Shown: positions 11,732-18,578 of the stretch, one piece after another | Position numbering within the stretch: the first letter of the stretch is position 1 | Layout: every line of letters begins with the position of its first letter | From: Comamonadaceae bacterium | GTDB lineage: Bacteria > Pseudomonadota > Gammaproteobacteria > Burkholderiales > Burkholderiaceae_C | Length of the DNA stretch: 41,762 bases | Direction of reading: 5' to 3' | NCBI GenBank assembly: GCA_947450895.1 | Contig: CANFWT010000018.1 | Coordinates: 1 to 41,762, forward strand | Translations under genes and position numbers: made by a program | The notes under the pieces: generated by a model | Seen by the model: the letters and a program-made list of their open reading frames with translations, nothing else | Told to the model about the DNA's origin: nothing | Database searches by the model: none

Positions 11732-12235
11732 CTAGTCTTCGAGCGCGCACTGTACCGCCTTTGCGCCCAGCAAGGCCACGCAGACGGCCGGGTCTATGCC
11801 CACCAAATAGCCACGCCGGCCGCCATTGATCAATATCTTGGGCAAGTCCAGGATGGTGGATTCGATGTAGACCGGCATTGTTTTGCGCGTGGCAAAGGGC
11901 GAGGTGCCGCCCACCAGGTAGCCGCTGTGGCGGTTGGCCGTCTCGGGGGTGCATGGGCCCACCGCCTTGGCGCCTATCTGGCGCGCCAGGTTTTTGGTGG
12001 ACACCTTGCGGTTGCCGTGCATCAGCACCAGCAGCGGTTTGGCGTCCTGGTCTTCCATGACCAGGGTTTTGACCACGTGAAAAGGGTCCCAGCCCAGCAC
12101 CTGGGCACTGTGCTGGGCGCCGCCATGTTCCAGGTAGGCGTAGGGATGTTCGGTAAAGGCCACTGCGTGTGCCTTAAGGAGCTGGGTGGCCGGGGTTTCG
12201 CTCACACGCTCACTGCGCGGGCCATTTTTTGCCAT
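11732..12235 (-). CDS. ybaK: Cys-tRNA(Pro)/Cys-tRNA(Cys) deacylase YbaK-type
   Basis: A 167-residue member of the YbaK/ProX editing family, which hydrolyses mischarged Cys-tRNA(Pro) in trans. Family landmarks are TPATQLLKAH, the catalytic-lysine region VVKTLVME, HGNRKVSTKNLARQIGAK, the glycine-rich VGGTSPFATRKTMPVYIE and the end segment INGGRRGYLVGIDP. It starts at the ATG at 12233-12235. The short lipoprotein gene ends 9 bp upstream and plsY follows 51 bp downstream, so the three may share a transcript, though no functional link is apparent. Confidence 0.93.
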   Translation of the reverse strand: MAKNGPRSERVSETPATQLLKAHAVAFTEHPYAYLEHGGAQHSAQVLGWDPFHVVKTLVMEDQDAKPLLVLMHGNRKVSTKNLARQIGAKAVGPCTPETANRHSGYLVGGTSPFATRKTMPVYIESTILDLPKILINGGRRGYLVGIDPAVCVALLGAKAVQCALED

Positions 12236-12244
12236 GGTGTGCCT

Positions 12245-12460
12245 TTACTCTTGCTGCTGCCCTAAGGGGGCAGGCAGCAGCTTGTCGCGCTCGGTCTTGT
12301 ATTGCTCATACGGTGGCAACGCCTGCGCCGGCGGCTGGATGCCGGCGTCTTTAATGTGCTGCTGGGTGCGGAGGCCTTCGTACACGCCCTGCTGTGTGAT
12401 AGCGCCGCAGCCCCCAAGCGCCCACAAGAGCAACGCGCCCAAGGCACAGCGGCGTTTCAT
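12245..12460 (-). CDS. Small lipoprotein, function unknown
   Basis: A 71-residue protein with a lipoprotein signal peptide: basic start MKRR, hydrophobic core and lipobox LGGC with Cys18 as the lipidation site. The mature part (about 54 residues) is polar and Pro/Gln-rich (GVYEGLRTQQHIKDAGI, PPYEQYKTERDKLL) with no domain I recognise. The open frame runs upstream to 12658, but the ATG at 12458-12460 is the only start that makes a signal peptide. It lies 50 bp downstream of an exported-protein gene and 9 bp upstream of ybaK. It may be the partner of the exported protein, judging only from position. Confidence 0.75.
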   Translation of the reverse strand: MKRRCALGALLLWALGGCGAITQQGVYEGLRTQQHIKDAGIQPPAQALPPYEQYKTERDKLLPAPLGQQQE

Positions 12461-12510
12461 CGCCTTAACTCCATGGCACAAGACCTGGACACCACAACGC
12501 CCTGCCGCCG

Positions 12511-13464
12511 CTAACGCACGCAGTAAAAGTGAATCACGTCCGGGCGCACATCTTCCACATGGCGAACTGGCGAGGGGTTGCGCAAGCCCGGCGCCATGAC
12601 CATGCCATCGGTCATGGCCCAAAACTCGTCCTGGACAATGGACACGCCGCCATTCCACTCGCCCAGGCTTGACAACAACTCATATTCCTGGGCGCTGGGT
12701 AAACGCGCTCTGATCTGCTTGCACGCCATCTCCGCATTCTGCGTGGACGTGGCGTGGCTGATCGGTGAACCCGGCGCACCCACCAGTTCAATGACCTGGT
12801 CGCCGAACTTGACCTTGGAGGGAAATTCTGTTTTCTGGAAATGCGCAAACACTTGTTCAGCCACAGAATGCATCACCGCCTGGGGCAGGCCCTGCCCCTG
12901 AAAGTTATAAGTGTGCCCGTCTTTGCTTTGCAAGTGCAGCGTCACGAGTACGTCGCCGCGGCAGGTGGGGCTGAAAGAATAAGTGCCCCACACCACCCCC
13001 GACAGGCCACGCAAAAACTTGTCGTCTAAATAGCCTTGGCGCTTTTGATCACGCAGATCGCGCACCATTTGAATCAATGTGGCAGGGTTAAAGAACACCA
13101 GCTTGCGGTGATTGGGCTGCACTTGGCGGTAAGTCTCGTCCAAGGCTGCTTTAAAACTGCCCTCTAGCAAGACGTCCATGCCCAAGCCCGCACTGGCCTG
13201 GGCGCGGTTGGCGTTGGCCATATCGTCCATGTCCTTCACCATAGCGTATGCATACCCCCCCTGAACACCTTCACGCAAAAGGCCAATGATGTTGTCTGTC
13301 ATGTCCTTGGCCATATGCGACTTGCTGCGCCCGTAGGCGTCCTGGTACTGGCACAGGTCTTGGCCCCGAATAAACGGTATCGTGGGCCAGAGTTGAAGCT
13401 CTTGAACCTGGTGGGCCCAGGCATTGGCACACAGCAAAAACAAGACAGCACCAATCCAACGCAT
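12511..13464 (-). CDS. Exported protein of unknown function with DUF1566/FGE-like C-terminus
   Basis: A 317-residue protein with a Sec signal peptide (MRWIGAVLFLLCANAWA, cleavage near residue 17). The middle part is not recognised; it holds QDAYGRSKSHMAKDM, GLLREGVQGGYAYAMVKDMDDMANA and TYSFSPTCRGDVLVTLHLQ. The last 80 residues have the pattern AC..IRARLPSAQEYELLSSLGEWNGG...EFWAMTDG...IHFYCVR. This resembles the C-type-lectin-like fold of DUF1566/Lcl or formylglycine-generating-enzyme-like proteins, with Cys residues that could pair. It is probably periplasmic or surface-exposed. It is the last gene before the AT-richer insert. The fold assignment is by pattern only. Confidence 0.7.
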   Translation of the reverse strand: MRWIGAVLFLLCANAWAHQVQELQLWPTIPFIRGQDLCQYQDAYGRSKSHMAKDMTDNIIGLLREGVQGGYAYAMVKDMDDMANANRAQASAGLGMDVLLEGSFKAALDETYRQVQPNHRKLVFFNPATLIQMVRDLRDQKRQGYLDDKFLRGLSGVVWGTYSFSPTCRGDVLVTLHLQSKDGHTYNFQGQGLPQAVMHSVAEQVFAHFQKTEFPSKVKFGDQVIELVGAPGSPISHATSTQNAEMACKQIRARLPSAQEYELLSSLGEWNGGVSIVQDEFWAMTDGMVMAPGLRNPSPVRHVEDVRPDVIHFYCVR

Positions 13465-13739
13465 GAAGAATCCTTGGGTTAAATGTGACTATGGGAGGGG
13501 TGAATATGCCTCCGTCTGAAACATTATGAGCGCTGCGGCAGAGACAAACCAGCGCAAATGTCAAAGCATTGCACCGAGCCTACGTCACGCAATGACGCCA
13601 GCAGTTCCGCACATTTATTTGACAGCGCTTGCTTCTGCGAATTTTGCTGCTTCTTAGTTTACCGAAGCCTCTTCTGCTACCATATTTTCCAGTACTGCGC
13701 CTGGGTCGAGCTTTTCAACTGCCATTCAGTTTGCTCCTT
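13465..13739. other. Gene-free junction, 275 bp
   Basis: The spacer between the exported-protein gene and the first lipoprotein gene of the AT-richer insert. Only short open frames without a ribosome-binding site or recognisable domain are present. Base composition drops here from the GC-rich chromosomal level to AT-richer sequence, so it may hold one boundary of the insert. I found no copy of the 3' end of the CAU tRNA gene in it. Confidence 0.5.
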
Positions 13740-14459
13740 TTACTGAGCGGTGATGGCAATTGTGACACCATTGGTTGTTTGTGTAAGCACAAATTGAACA
13801 AGGCTAGGAACACCAGCAGGGGTGACGCCGTATGTTGTGCTCCCACTGCCGATAAGTTGGTTTGAACCGTTGTAAATATTTTCACTGATTTTGAAGTTCA
13901 AGTTCCCATTACTGCCTTGCGCAGTCGTATAGGTTGCATTATCAACAGTCACCACTGAAGTTTTACTACTGTTGGTGTAGCAAGTAGACGTTCCAAGATT
14001 CCCTGTCATACCAACAGTAGCCGTTTTTGGATAAACCATACTTGTAGTTTCAACGCAATAGTTACCGTTCGACGTACTGCCAATTTTGTTGTAGGCGGAA
14101 TCAAAATAATCTATCGATGATGATGTTAGCGGGACGGTTTGTCCGCTTACCGACAGGGAGCCGCTAATAGAAAATAGCGATTGGTAGCCGACAGTTCCAT
14201 TGAATGTGAAAGGGGTTGCGGCACCTATGTTGAATGTCAACGAACCAGTAACAGGGTAAGTTGTTGATCCATTAACGGCTGTTCCAGTCACGCCTAGCGT
14301 TTGTTGAAAACCGTGGCTGTACGCATATTGAACTGCTTGCGAAACAGGGTAGATGATGGGCGTACCACCACCCCCGCCTCCACCGCAAGCCGTAACCAAC
14401 GCAGCGACTGACGCAGCAATGACAAGTTTTGTTTTTTTAAGCATAGGAAATGTGTTCAT
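13740..14459 (-). CDS. Lipoprotein with poly-glycine after the lipid Cys, function unknown
   Basis: A 239-residue predicted lipoprotein. Signal peptide MLKKTKLVIAASVAALVTAC; the lipid-bearing Cys25 is followed by seven glycines and then a Ser/Thr/Gly/Asn-rich beta-type sequence (GSLTFNIG, FTFNGTVGYQSLFSISGSLSVSG, TYTTAQGSNGNLNFKISENIYNGS). Two further Cys (CVETT and STCYTN) could form a disulfide. The Gly tract as a tether and the beta-rich body suggest a surface or outer-membrane-anchored protein. The start is the ATG at 14459 or the ATG at 14444, which gives a cleaner signal peptide; neither has a good ribosome-binding site. The AT-rich composition differs from the flanks. It lies 20 bp downstream of another lipoprotein gene. 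Confidence 0.75.
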   Translation of the reverse strand: MNTFPMLKKTKLVIAASVAALVTACGGGGGGGTPIIYPVSQAVQYAYSHGFQQTLGVTGTAVNGSTTYPVTGSLTFNIGAATPFTFNGTVGYQSLFSISGSLSVSGQTVPLTSSSIDYFDSAYNKIGSTSNGNYCVETTSMVYPKTATVGMTGNLGTSTCYTNSSKTSVVTVDNATYTTAQGSNGNLNFKISENIYNGSNQLIGSGSTTYGVTPAGVPSLVQFVLTQTTNGVTIAITAQ

Positions 14460-14479
14460 AAAAATTTATCAGTCTGTAC

Positions 14480-15031
14480 TTACTTTGCCAGCGTGGCGAA
14501 TTGCGGATTCGCGACAACTTGCTTAATCAACTCTTGTACCGCTGGTGAAAATGCATCTGCTACGTTTTTGCAAGCAGAATACGCGTCAAAACTTGTATCG
14601 TAGTTGTACTTGACGGATGTGGTGTAGCCAGCAGAGTTGTTCGAACTGACATACATAGAAATTTCCCAGTTCGCTGGTGAGACTGAACTAAATGCTAACT
14701 TTTCAATCTTTCCTTCAATGACGTTAGGTGCTGTGCTGCTATAAACTTGCGCAAGAAATAGTTCCTCTTGCAACGCTTCTTTTATGTATGTTGAAAGTCC
14801 TTTACCTGGTGCAACCGTTACAGGCCCCATCAGTCGACACAACAAGTTTTCCTCTACGCCTGCACCCATCGAGAATGAGCCAACGCTAACTTTTACTCCT
14901 TTGCTTTGAAAGATGTTTTGTATAGAGATAACGTTTGATGTTGACGCTTTGTAAGGGACAGAGTTTGTTGTTGAGCAACCTGCGGTTGCAGCGATGACGG
15001 CAACAAGTGCAAGCAGTTTTATATTTTTCAT
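14480..15031 (-). CDS. Lipoprotein, function unknown
   Basis: A 183-residue predicted lipoprotein with signal peptide MKNIKLLALVAVIAATAGC (Cys19). The mature sequence contains NVISIQNIFQSKGVKVSVG, CRLMGPVTVAPGKGLSTYIKEALQEELFLAQVYS and VIEGKIEKLAFSSVSPANWEISMYV. The alternation suggests an alpha/beta fold of the kind seen in small outer-membrane-associated lipoproteins, but I cannot name a family. It is the first gene after the integrase, 126 bp downstream of it, with a long palindrome between them. It is followed after 20 bp by the poly-Gly lipoprotein, so the two probably form an operon. Composition is AT-rich relative to the chromosome. Confidence 0.78.
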   Translation of the reverse strand: MKNIKLLALVAVIAATAGCSTTNSVPYKASTSNVISIQNIFQSKGVKVSVGSFSMGAGVEENLLCRLMGPVTVAPGKGLSTYIKEALQEELFLAQVYSSTAPNVIEGKIEKLAFSSVSPANWEISMYVSSNNSAGYTTSVKYNYDTSFDAYSACKNVADAFSPAVQELIKQVVANPQFATLAK

Positions 15032-15064
15032 AATTTTTACTTTCGTAGTTGTGTTTTAACTTAG

Positions 15065-15105
15065 ATGTTTTGTTTTTCACAAATTTCTTGTGAAAAACAA
15101 AACAT
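15065..15105. repeat. Perfect 18-bp-arm palindrome upstream of the lipoprotein pair
   Basis: Left arm 15065-15082 (ATGTTTTGTTTTTCACAA) and right arm 15088-15105 are exact reverse complements around a 5-nt ATTTC centre. On both strands the 5' arm is T-rich and the 3' arm A-rich, and no T-run follows, so this is not a standard intrinsic terminator. It lies 34 bp upstream of the lipoprotein start and 53 bp downstream of the integrase stop. It could be an operator, a cruciform-forming site or a recombination-related site. Confidence 0.85.
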
Positions 15106-15138
15106 TCGTAACGCTTTAACGCTACCCCAATCCGTTAC

Positions 15139-15154
15139 AAAGTGCAAGCACTTT
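15139..15154. repeat. Palindrome AAAGTGC-AA-GCACTTT next to the integrase stop
   Basis: A perfect 7-bp inverted repeat with a 2-nt centre, 3 bp beyond the integrase stop codon. The half-site CAAAGTGC is also present upstream of the integrase start (16452-16459), so the gene is bracketed by this motif. It may be a recombinase or regulator binding site. Confidence 0.6.
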
Positions 15155-15157
15155 CAC

Positions 15158-16426
15158 TCAAGTCAACATGTCCGCCACCATAGTGACCGTCAACTTGCTG
15201 TAGTGCCGCTCAATCATTGCCGCTGAGTTGCCCATTTGCTTGCTAAGTGTGTGTATGTCTGTCTTGTTGTTCAGCAGTTCCAACGTGGCGTAGGTGTGTC
15301 GCAGGCTGTACAGGGTGCGTGTTTTGCCCTCCCCGTCCACCAACAAGCCCGTGTCGCGCATCAAACGCCTGAATGTGCCGTTCAAACTTGGCGGCTGGTA
15401 GCCAGTGCTGGTGCGGAACAACTTGTGGGGTAGCCGCTCTGTAAATGTCGTTTCAAACGACACGCCAGCAATGTCCTTTTGTCGAGCGTGTAGCCGTTGC
15501 AGCACTTCCACTGCCCTGTGCTTGGCTATCAACCAACGCCCGCCTGTCTTTCCGTCCACCCACACACGCAGGTAGCGCACACCTTTGTCCGTGTGCCACT
15601 CCAAGTGCCGCCAGCAAATGCCCATTGCTTCTGTGCCGTGCCGCATACCTGTCAGTAACAACATTTCCACATAGTCACGCAGCAGGGGGCGCATTTCGCG
15701 TTCTATGGGCTTGGCGCCACCGTGCTGCCAAGTCGCCATAAACAGCAGCAACTGGTTTATCTCAAGTTCGCTGAATGCGGGGCGCGGTGTGCCTTTGTGT
15801 CCTTTGTTGCTGAGTTTAGGTACAGGCACTCGTTCACTGATGTAGCCGTGCTCCACTGCGGTGGCTATCACACGGTTCCACGCGGTTGTAAAGTTGTTCA
15901 GTGTGCTGGCTTTGGGCACTCTCGCCATTTGCCTGTCGCGCCATAGTTCGAACTCCACTACGTCGTTTCGCGTCAAGTCTTCCAATTGCCGCTCACCAAA
16001 GTAGGGCACGAAGTATTTCTCAATGCAGGTGGCATACGAGTGTGCCGCTGTCATTGTTTTGCTTGCGTCTATTTGCCTGCGCAGCACAGCCAGCGTCAAC
16101 TGCGCAATGTGTGCAAAAGAGTGTGTTTGGTGTGCTAAACCCAGCCGTTGACGGTATCTGGCTTCGTCATACTTGTCACAGGCGGCGGCAATTGCGTTCT
16201 CTAAACTGGCTTTGTGCGTAGAGAATCTCACCCACTTGCCGTCTGTCAACTTGAAGCGGCATTGGTACATCAGGCTGCGAGTGCGGCGGTACAAGACAAG
16301 TTCGCCGTCACGCAGCAGCAGGACGCTGGGCTGCGTTGGTATGAGGGTGGCAATGGTGCGCTGCTTAGGCGTTGCGGCATTGGCAACACCTTGTTCTTGC
16401 GCACGGGCAGCGTGGCTTTTTGTCAC
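15158..16426 (-). CDS. Tyrosine recombinase / integrase
   Basis: A 422-residue site-specific integrase. The N-terminal part has an arm-binding-type region and a SAM-like core-binding domain (about 105-205). The catalytic domain from about 215 has Arg262 in LLLTGMRHGTEA, Lys293 in VDGKTGGRW, Arg376 in LYSLRHTYAT and the nucleophile Tyr409 in MIERHYSKL. The usual first His of HxxR is Tyr373 and the usual His/Trp in the LGH box is Asn400 (MGNS), an atypical set seen in some integrase lineages. The start is GTG at 16424-16426 with AGGTGA six bases upstream. The gene lies 114 bp from the 3' end of a tRNA gene and reads away from it, the usual layout of an integrated element. Confidence 0.92.
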   Translation of the reverse strand: MTKSHAARAQEQGVANAATPKQRTIATLIPTQPSVLLLRDGELVLYRRTRSLMYQCRFKLTDGKWVRFSTHKASLENAIAAACDKYDEARYRQRLGLAHQTHSFAHIAQLTLAVLRRQIDASKTMTAAHSYATCIEKYFVPYFGERQLEDLTRNDVVEFELWRDRQMARVPKASTLNNFTTAWNRVIATAVEHGYISERVPVPKLSNKGHKGTPRPAFSELEINQLLLFMATWQHGGAKPIEREMRPLLRDYVEMLLLTGMRHGTEAMGICWRHLEWHTDKGVRYLRVWVDGKTGGRWLIAKHRAVEVLQRLHARQKDIAGVSFETTFTERLPHKLFRTSTGYQPPSLNGTFRRLMRDTGLLVDGEGKTRTLYSLRHTYATLELLNNKTDIHTLSKQMGNSAAMIERHYSKLTVTMVADMLT

Positions 16427-16470
16427 TGCGCATCACCTAACAGCGTGGCTGCAAAGTGCTGGCAGCGTGG
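16408..16470. repeat. Three direct CAGCGTGG repeats at the integrase start
   Basis: CAGCGTGG occurs at 16408-16415, 16441-16448 and 16463-16470, spaced 33 and 22 bp apart. The first two extend to CAGCGTGGCT and the third to CAGCGTGGGCT. Spacings are multiples of 11 bp, so the copies lie on roughly one helix face. They overlap the integrase start region and may be arm-type or autoregulatory binding sites for the integrase or an excisionase. Confidence 0.5.
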
Positions 16471-16495
16471 GCTGCTTGGCGCGACACGCAAACAA

Positions 16496-16527
16496 AAGCC
16501 ACTTTGCAGCGTCGTACAAAGTGGCTT
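16496..16527 (-). terminator. Intrinsic terminator of the CAU tRNA gene
   Basis: A perfect 11-bp stem (16496-16506 with 16517-16527; AAGCCACTTTG in the plus sense) and a 10-nt loop. On the minus strand it is followed by TTTTGTTTG, a T-rich tail. It begins 13 bp after the encoded CCA end of the tRNA gene, the expected place for its terminator. Confidence 0.75.
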
Positions 16528-16539
16528 AACGTGTAGGAA

Positions 16540-16616
16540 TGGTAGGGCGTGAGTGACTTGAACACTCGACCAAAGGATTATGAGTCCTCTGCTCTAACCA
16601 ACTGAGCTAACGCCCC
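16540..16616 (-). tRNA. tRNA with CAU anticodon (tRNA-Met, or tRNA-Ile2 with lysidine)
   Basis: A 77-nt gene including the encoded CCA. It folds as a cloverleaf: acceptor GGGGCGT/ACGCCCT with a G-U first pair, D-arm GCTC/GAGC, anticodon stem GAGGA/TCCTT and T-arm GAGTG/CACTC with the TTCAAGT loop. The anticodon loop CTCATAA gives CAU. It is not initiator tRNA. Elongator Met and the lysidine-modified Ile2 isoacceptor share this anticodon. The arm CAGAGGACTCATAATCC resembles E. coli Ile2, but I cannot decide between them. The 3' end faces the integrase gene and may be its attachment site. Confidence 0.95.
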
Positions 16617-16629
16617 ACACAAGGTGCGC

Positions 16630-16635
16630 ATTGTA
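16630..16635 (-). promoter_or_regulatory. Candidate -10 box for the tRNA gene
   Basis: TACAAT on the minus strand, whose downstream edge lies 13 bp upstream of the mature tRNA 5' end (16616). This allows a short leader. No good -35 match is visible at 16-18 bp, so the call rests on the -10 box and its position. Confidence 0.35.
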
Positions 16636-16687
16636 GTTTGCGGCTCAGCGCCGGCAGCGGGCACTACGGCTTGCTGGCCCGTCAGGC

Positions 16688-17947
16688 CTAGGCGGCCAAA
16701 AAGAGTTCCTGCAAATCACTTAAAAAGTCAAAGCCCCGCACCGTGGGCCGCACGCGCTGCAGGTCGCGCGCGATCAGGCCTTTGCGTTCGGCGGCGTCCA
16801 GGGCTGCGGCGATGGCGGTCACCGGCAGACCGGTGCGCTCGGTGAATTCGCGCAGCCCAAAGCCGTGGCGCAGGCGCAGGGCGTTGAGCATGTATTCAAA
16901 CGGCAGGTCGGCGCGGGCCACTTCTTCGCTCTGGGCCAGCGCGTTGCCCGCCAAGGCGCGCTCCTGGTACCGGCGCGGCTCACGCAGGCGCACCTGGCGC
17001 ACCACGCGGTGGGCAAAACTGAGCTTGCTGTGCGCGCCCGCGCCTATGCCCAAATAGTCGCCAAACTGCCAGTAGTTCAGGTTGTGCGCGCAGCGGTGGC
17101 CGTCTTTGGCATAGGCCGACACTTCGTAGCGCTGCAGCCCTGCCGCCTCGGTCAGCTCGGTGATGTGGTCGAGCATGGCGTAGGCGGTGTCGTCCTCGGG
17201 CACCACGGGCGGGAACTTGGCGAAGTAGGTGTTGGGCTCAATGGTCAGGTGGTAGATCGAGATGTGCGGCGGCGCAAAGCCTAGCGCTGTCGTGATGTCT
17301 TGCCCCACCTGCGCAAGCGTCTGGCCGGGCAGCGCGTACATGATGTCGAGGTTAAAGGTAGCAAACGCGCGCGCTGCTTCTTCCACCGCGGCAATCGCCT
17401 GCGCGCGGTCGTGCACCCGGCCCAGCGCCAAGAGGTGCGCGTCGTTAAAGCTTTGCACCCCGATCGACAGACGCGTCACCCCGGCCTGGGCAAATGCGGC
17501 AAAGCGGTCTTTCTCAAAGGTTCCGGGGTTGGCTTCCAGGGTGATTTCGCAGTGGGGCTCCAGGCGCAGGCGGGCGCGGAGGTCGCTGATCAGCCGGTCT
17601 ATGGCCTCGGGCGAAAACAGGCTGGGCGTGCCCCCGCCGATAAAAATGCTGTGGATGCCCCGGCCCCAGATCAGCGGCAGGGCGGCTTCCAGATCGGCGA
17701 TGACTGCGTCGATGTAGCGGCGCTCGGGCAGCGCACCAGCAGGTTGTTCGTGCGAGTTGAAGTCGCAATACGGGCACTTTTTGATGCACCAGGGCAAATG
17801 CACATACAGCGACAGGGGCGGCAAGGCGGCAAGCTGCAGCGTGCCCGGGCGCATATAGTGCTGAATATCGTGTTGGATGGCGTGATGGATGGTGTGCTCT
17901 ACGGCAGCCCCGGCCTCCAAGCCCGCGCTGCTTTGGATGGGAATCAT
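16688..17947 (-). CDS. hemW: Heme chaperone / radical SAM protein HemW
   Basis: A 419-residue radical SAM protein. The [4Fe-4S] motif is CIKKCPYC (Cys at about 54, 58 and 61), the HemW CxxxCxxC. It is followed by SIFIGGGTPSLFSPEAI, ITLEANPGT, RLSIGVQSFND and the NYWQFGDYLGIGAGAHSKL segment. HemW was long annotated as oxygen-independent coproporphyrinogen III oxidase but acts as a heme chaperone. The start is the ATG at 17945-17947, whose ATGA overlaps the rdgB stop, suggesting translational coupling. This gives about 45 residues before the core, with a His/Gln-rich stretch (HHAIQHDIQHYM). An internal ATG at 17854 is an alternative start. Confidence 0.93.
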   Translation of the reverse strand: MIPIQSSAGLEAGAAVEHTIHHAIQHDIQHYMRPGTLQLAALPPLSLYVHLPWCIKKCPYCDFNSHEQPAGALPERRYIDAVIADLEAALPLIWGRGIHSIFIGGGTPSLFSPEAIDRLISDLRARLRLEPHCEITLEANPGTFEKDRFAAFAQAGVTRLSIGVQSFNDAHLLALGRVHDRAQAIAAVEEAARAFATFNLDIMYALPGQTLAQVGQDITTALGFAPPHISIYHLTIEPNTYFAKFPPVVPEDDTAYAMLDHITELTEAAGLQRYEVSAYAKDGHRCAHNLNYWQFGDYLGIGAGAHSKLSFAHRVVRQVRLREPRRYQERALAGNALAQSEEVARADLPFEYMLNALRLRHGFGLREFTERTGLPVTAIAAALDAAERKGLIARDLQRVRPTVRGFDFLSDLQELFLAA

Positions 17948-18561
17948 GGCTGGCTTAGCCCCGCCTGCCAGCGCTCGCGCATCAGCGCCACCATGGCCTG
18001 GGCGGCGCGGCCGCGGTGGCTGTGGGCGTTTTTCACCTCCACCGGCAACTGGGCGAAGGTTTGGCCAAATTCGGGGATCCACATCACCGGGTCAAAGCCA
18101 AAGCCGTTCTCGCCCACCGGCGCGCGGGCTATCAGGCCGGCCACGCGGCCCACGGCGATCAGCGGCTCGGGGTCTTCGGGCGAGCGCACGGCCACCAGGG
18201 TGCTGACCAGGGCCGCGCCGCGTGCGTCTATGCCTTGCATTTGCTCCAGCAGCGCCAGCACGTTGTTGTCGTCGCCCTTGGGGTAGCCAAATTGGGTGGC
18301 GTAATAGGCCGTGTCCACGCCGGGCAGGCCGCCAAAGGCGTCCACGCACAGGCCGGCATCGTCCGCCAGCGCGGGCAGGCCGGTGTGGCTGGCAGCGTTG
18401 CGCGCCTTGGCCAAGGCGTTTTCCACAAAGGTGCGATAGGGCTCGGGCGCCTCGGGCACGCCAAGCTCGCTTTGGCGCACCAGCGCGCAGCCCAAGGGCG
18501 CGAACATGGCCTGCAGCTCGGCCAGCTTGCCTGCGTTGTTGGAGGCCAGAACGATTTTCAT
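17944..18561 (-). CDS. rdgB: Non-canonical purine NTP pyrophosphatase (RdgB/HAM1)
   Basis: A 205-residue ITP/XTP pyrophosphatase that removes deaminated purine nucleotides (dITP, XTP) to NMP + PPi. Family signatures: N-terminal KIVLASNNAGKLAELQ, ALADDAGLCVDAFGGLPGVDTAYY and C-terminal GFGFDPVMWIPEFGQTFAQLP and SHRGRAAQAM. The start is the ATG at 18559-18561, which places the conserved KIVLASNN at the N-terminus. The frame is open upstream but antisense-like. It follows rph by 17 bp and overlaps hemW, forming an rph-rdgB-hemW operon that is common in Burkholderiales. Confidence 0.96.
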   Translation of the reverse strand: MKIVLASNNAGKLAELQAMFAPLGCALVRQSELGVPEAPEPYRTFVENALAKARNAASHTGLPALADDAGLCVDAFGGLPGVDTAYYATQFGYPKGDDNNVLALLEQMQGIDARGAALVSTLVAVRSPEDPEPLIAVGRVAGLIARAPVGENGFGFDPVMWIPEFGQTFAQLPVEVKNAHSHRGRAAQAMVALMRERWQAGLSQP

Positions 18562-18578
18562 GGTCCGGTGCGGCTCTC

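Noticed and set aside
13465..13739. Possible second attachment site (copy of the tRNA 3' end)
   Set aside because: I looked for GTTCAAGTCACTCACG and its complement around the insert and found no match.
15065..15105. Palindrome as an intrinsic terminator of the integrase
   Set aside because: The 3' arm is A-rich and no T-run follows on either strand.
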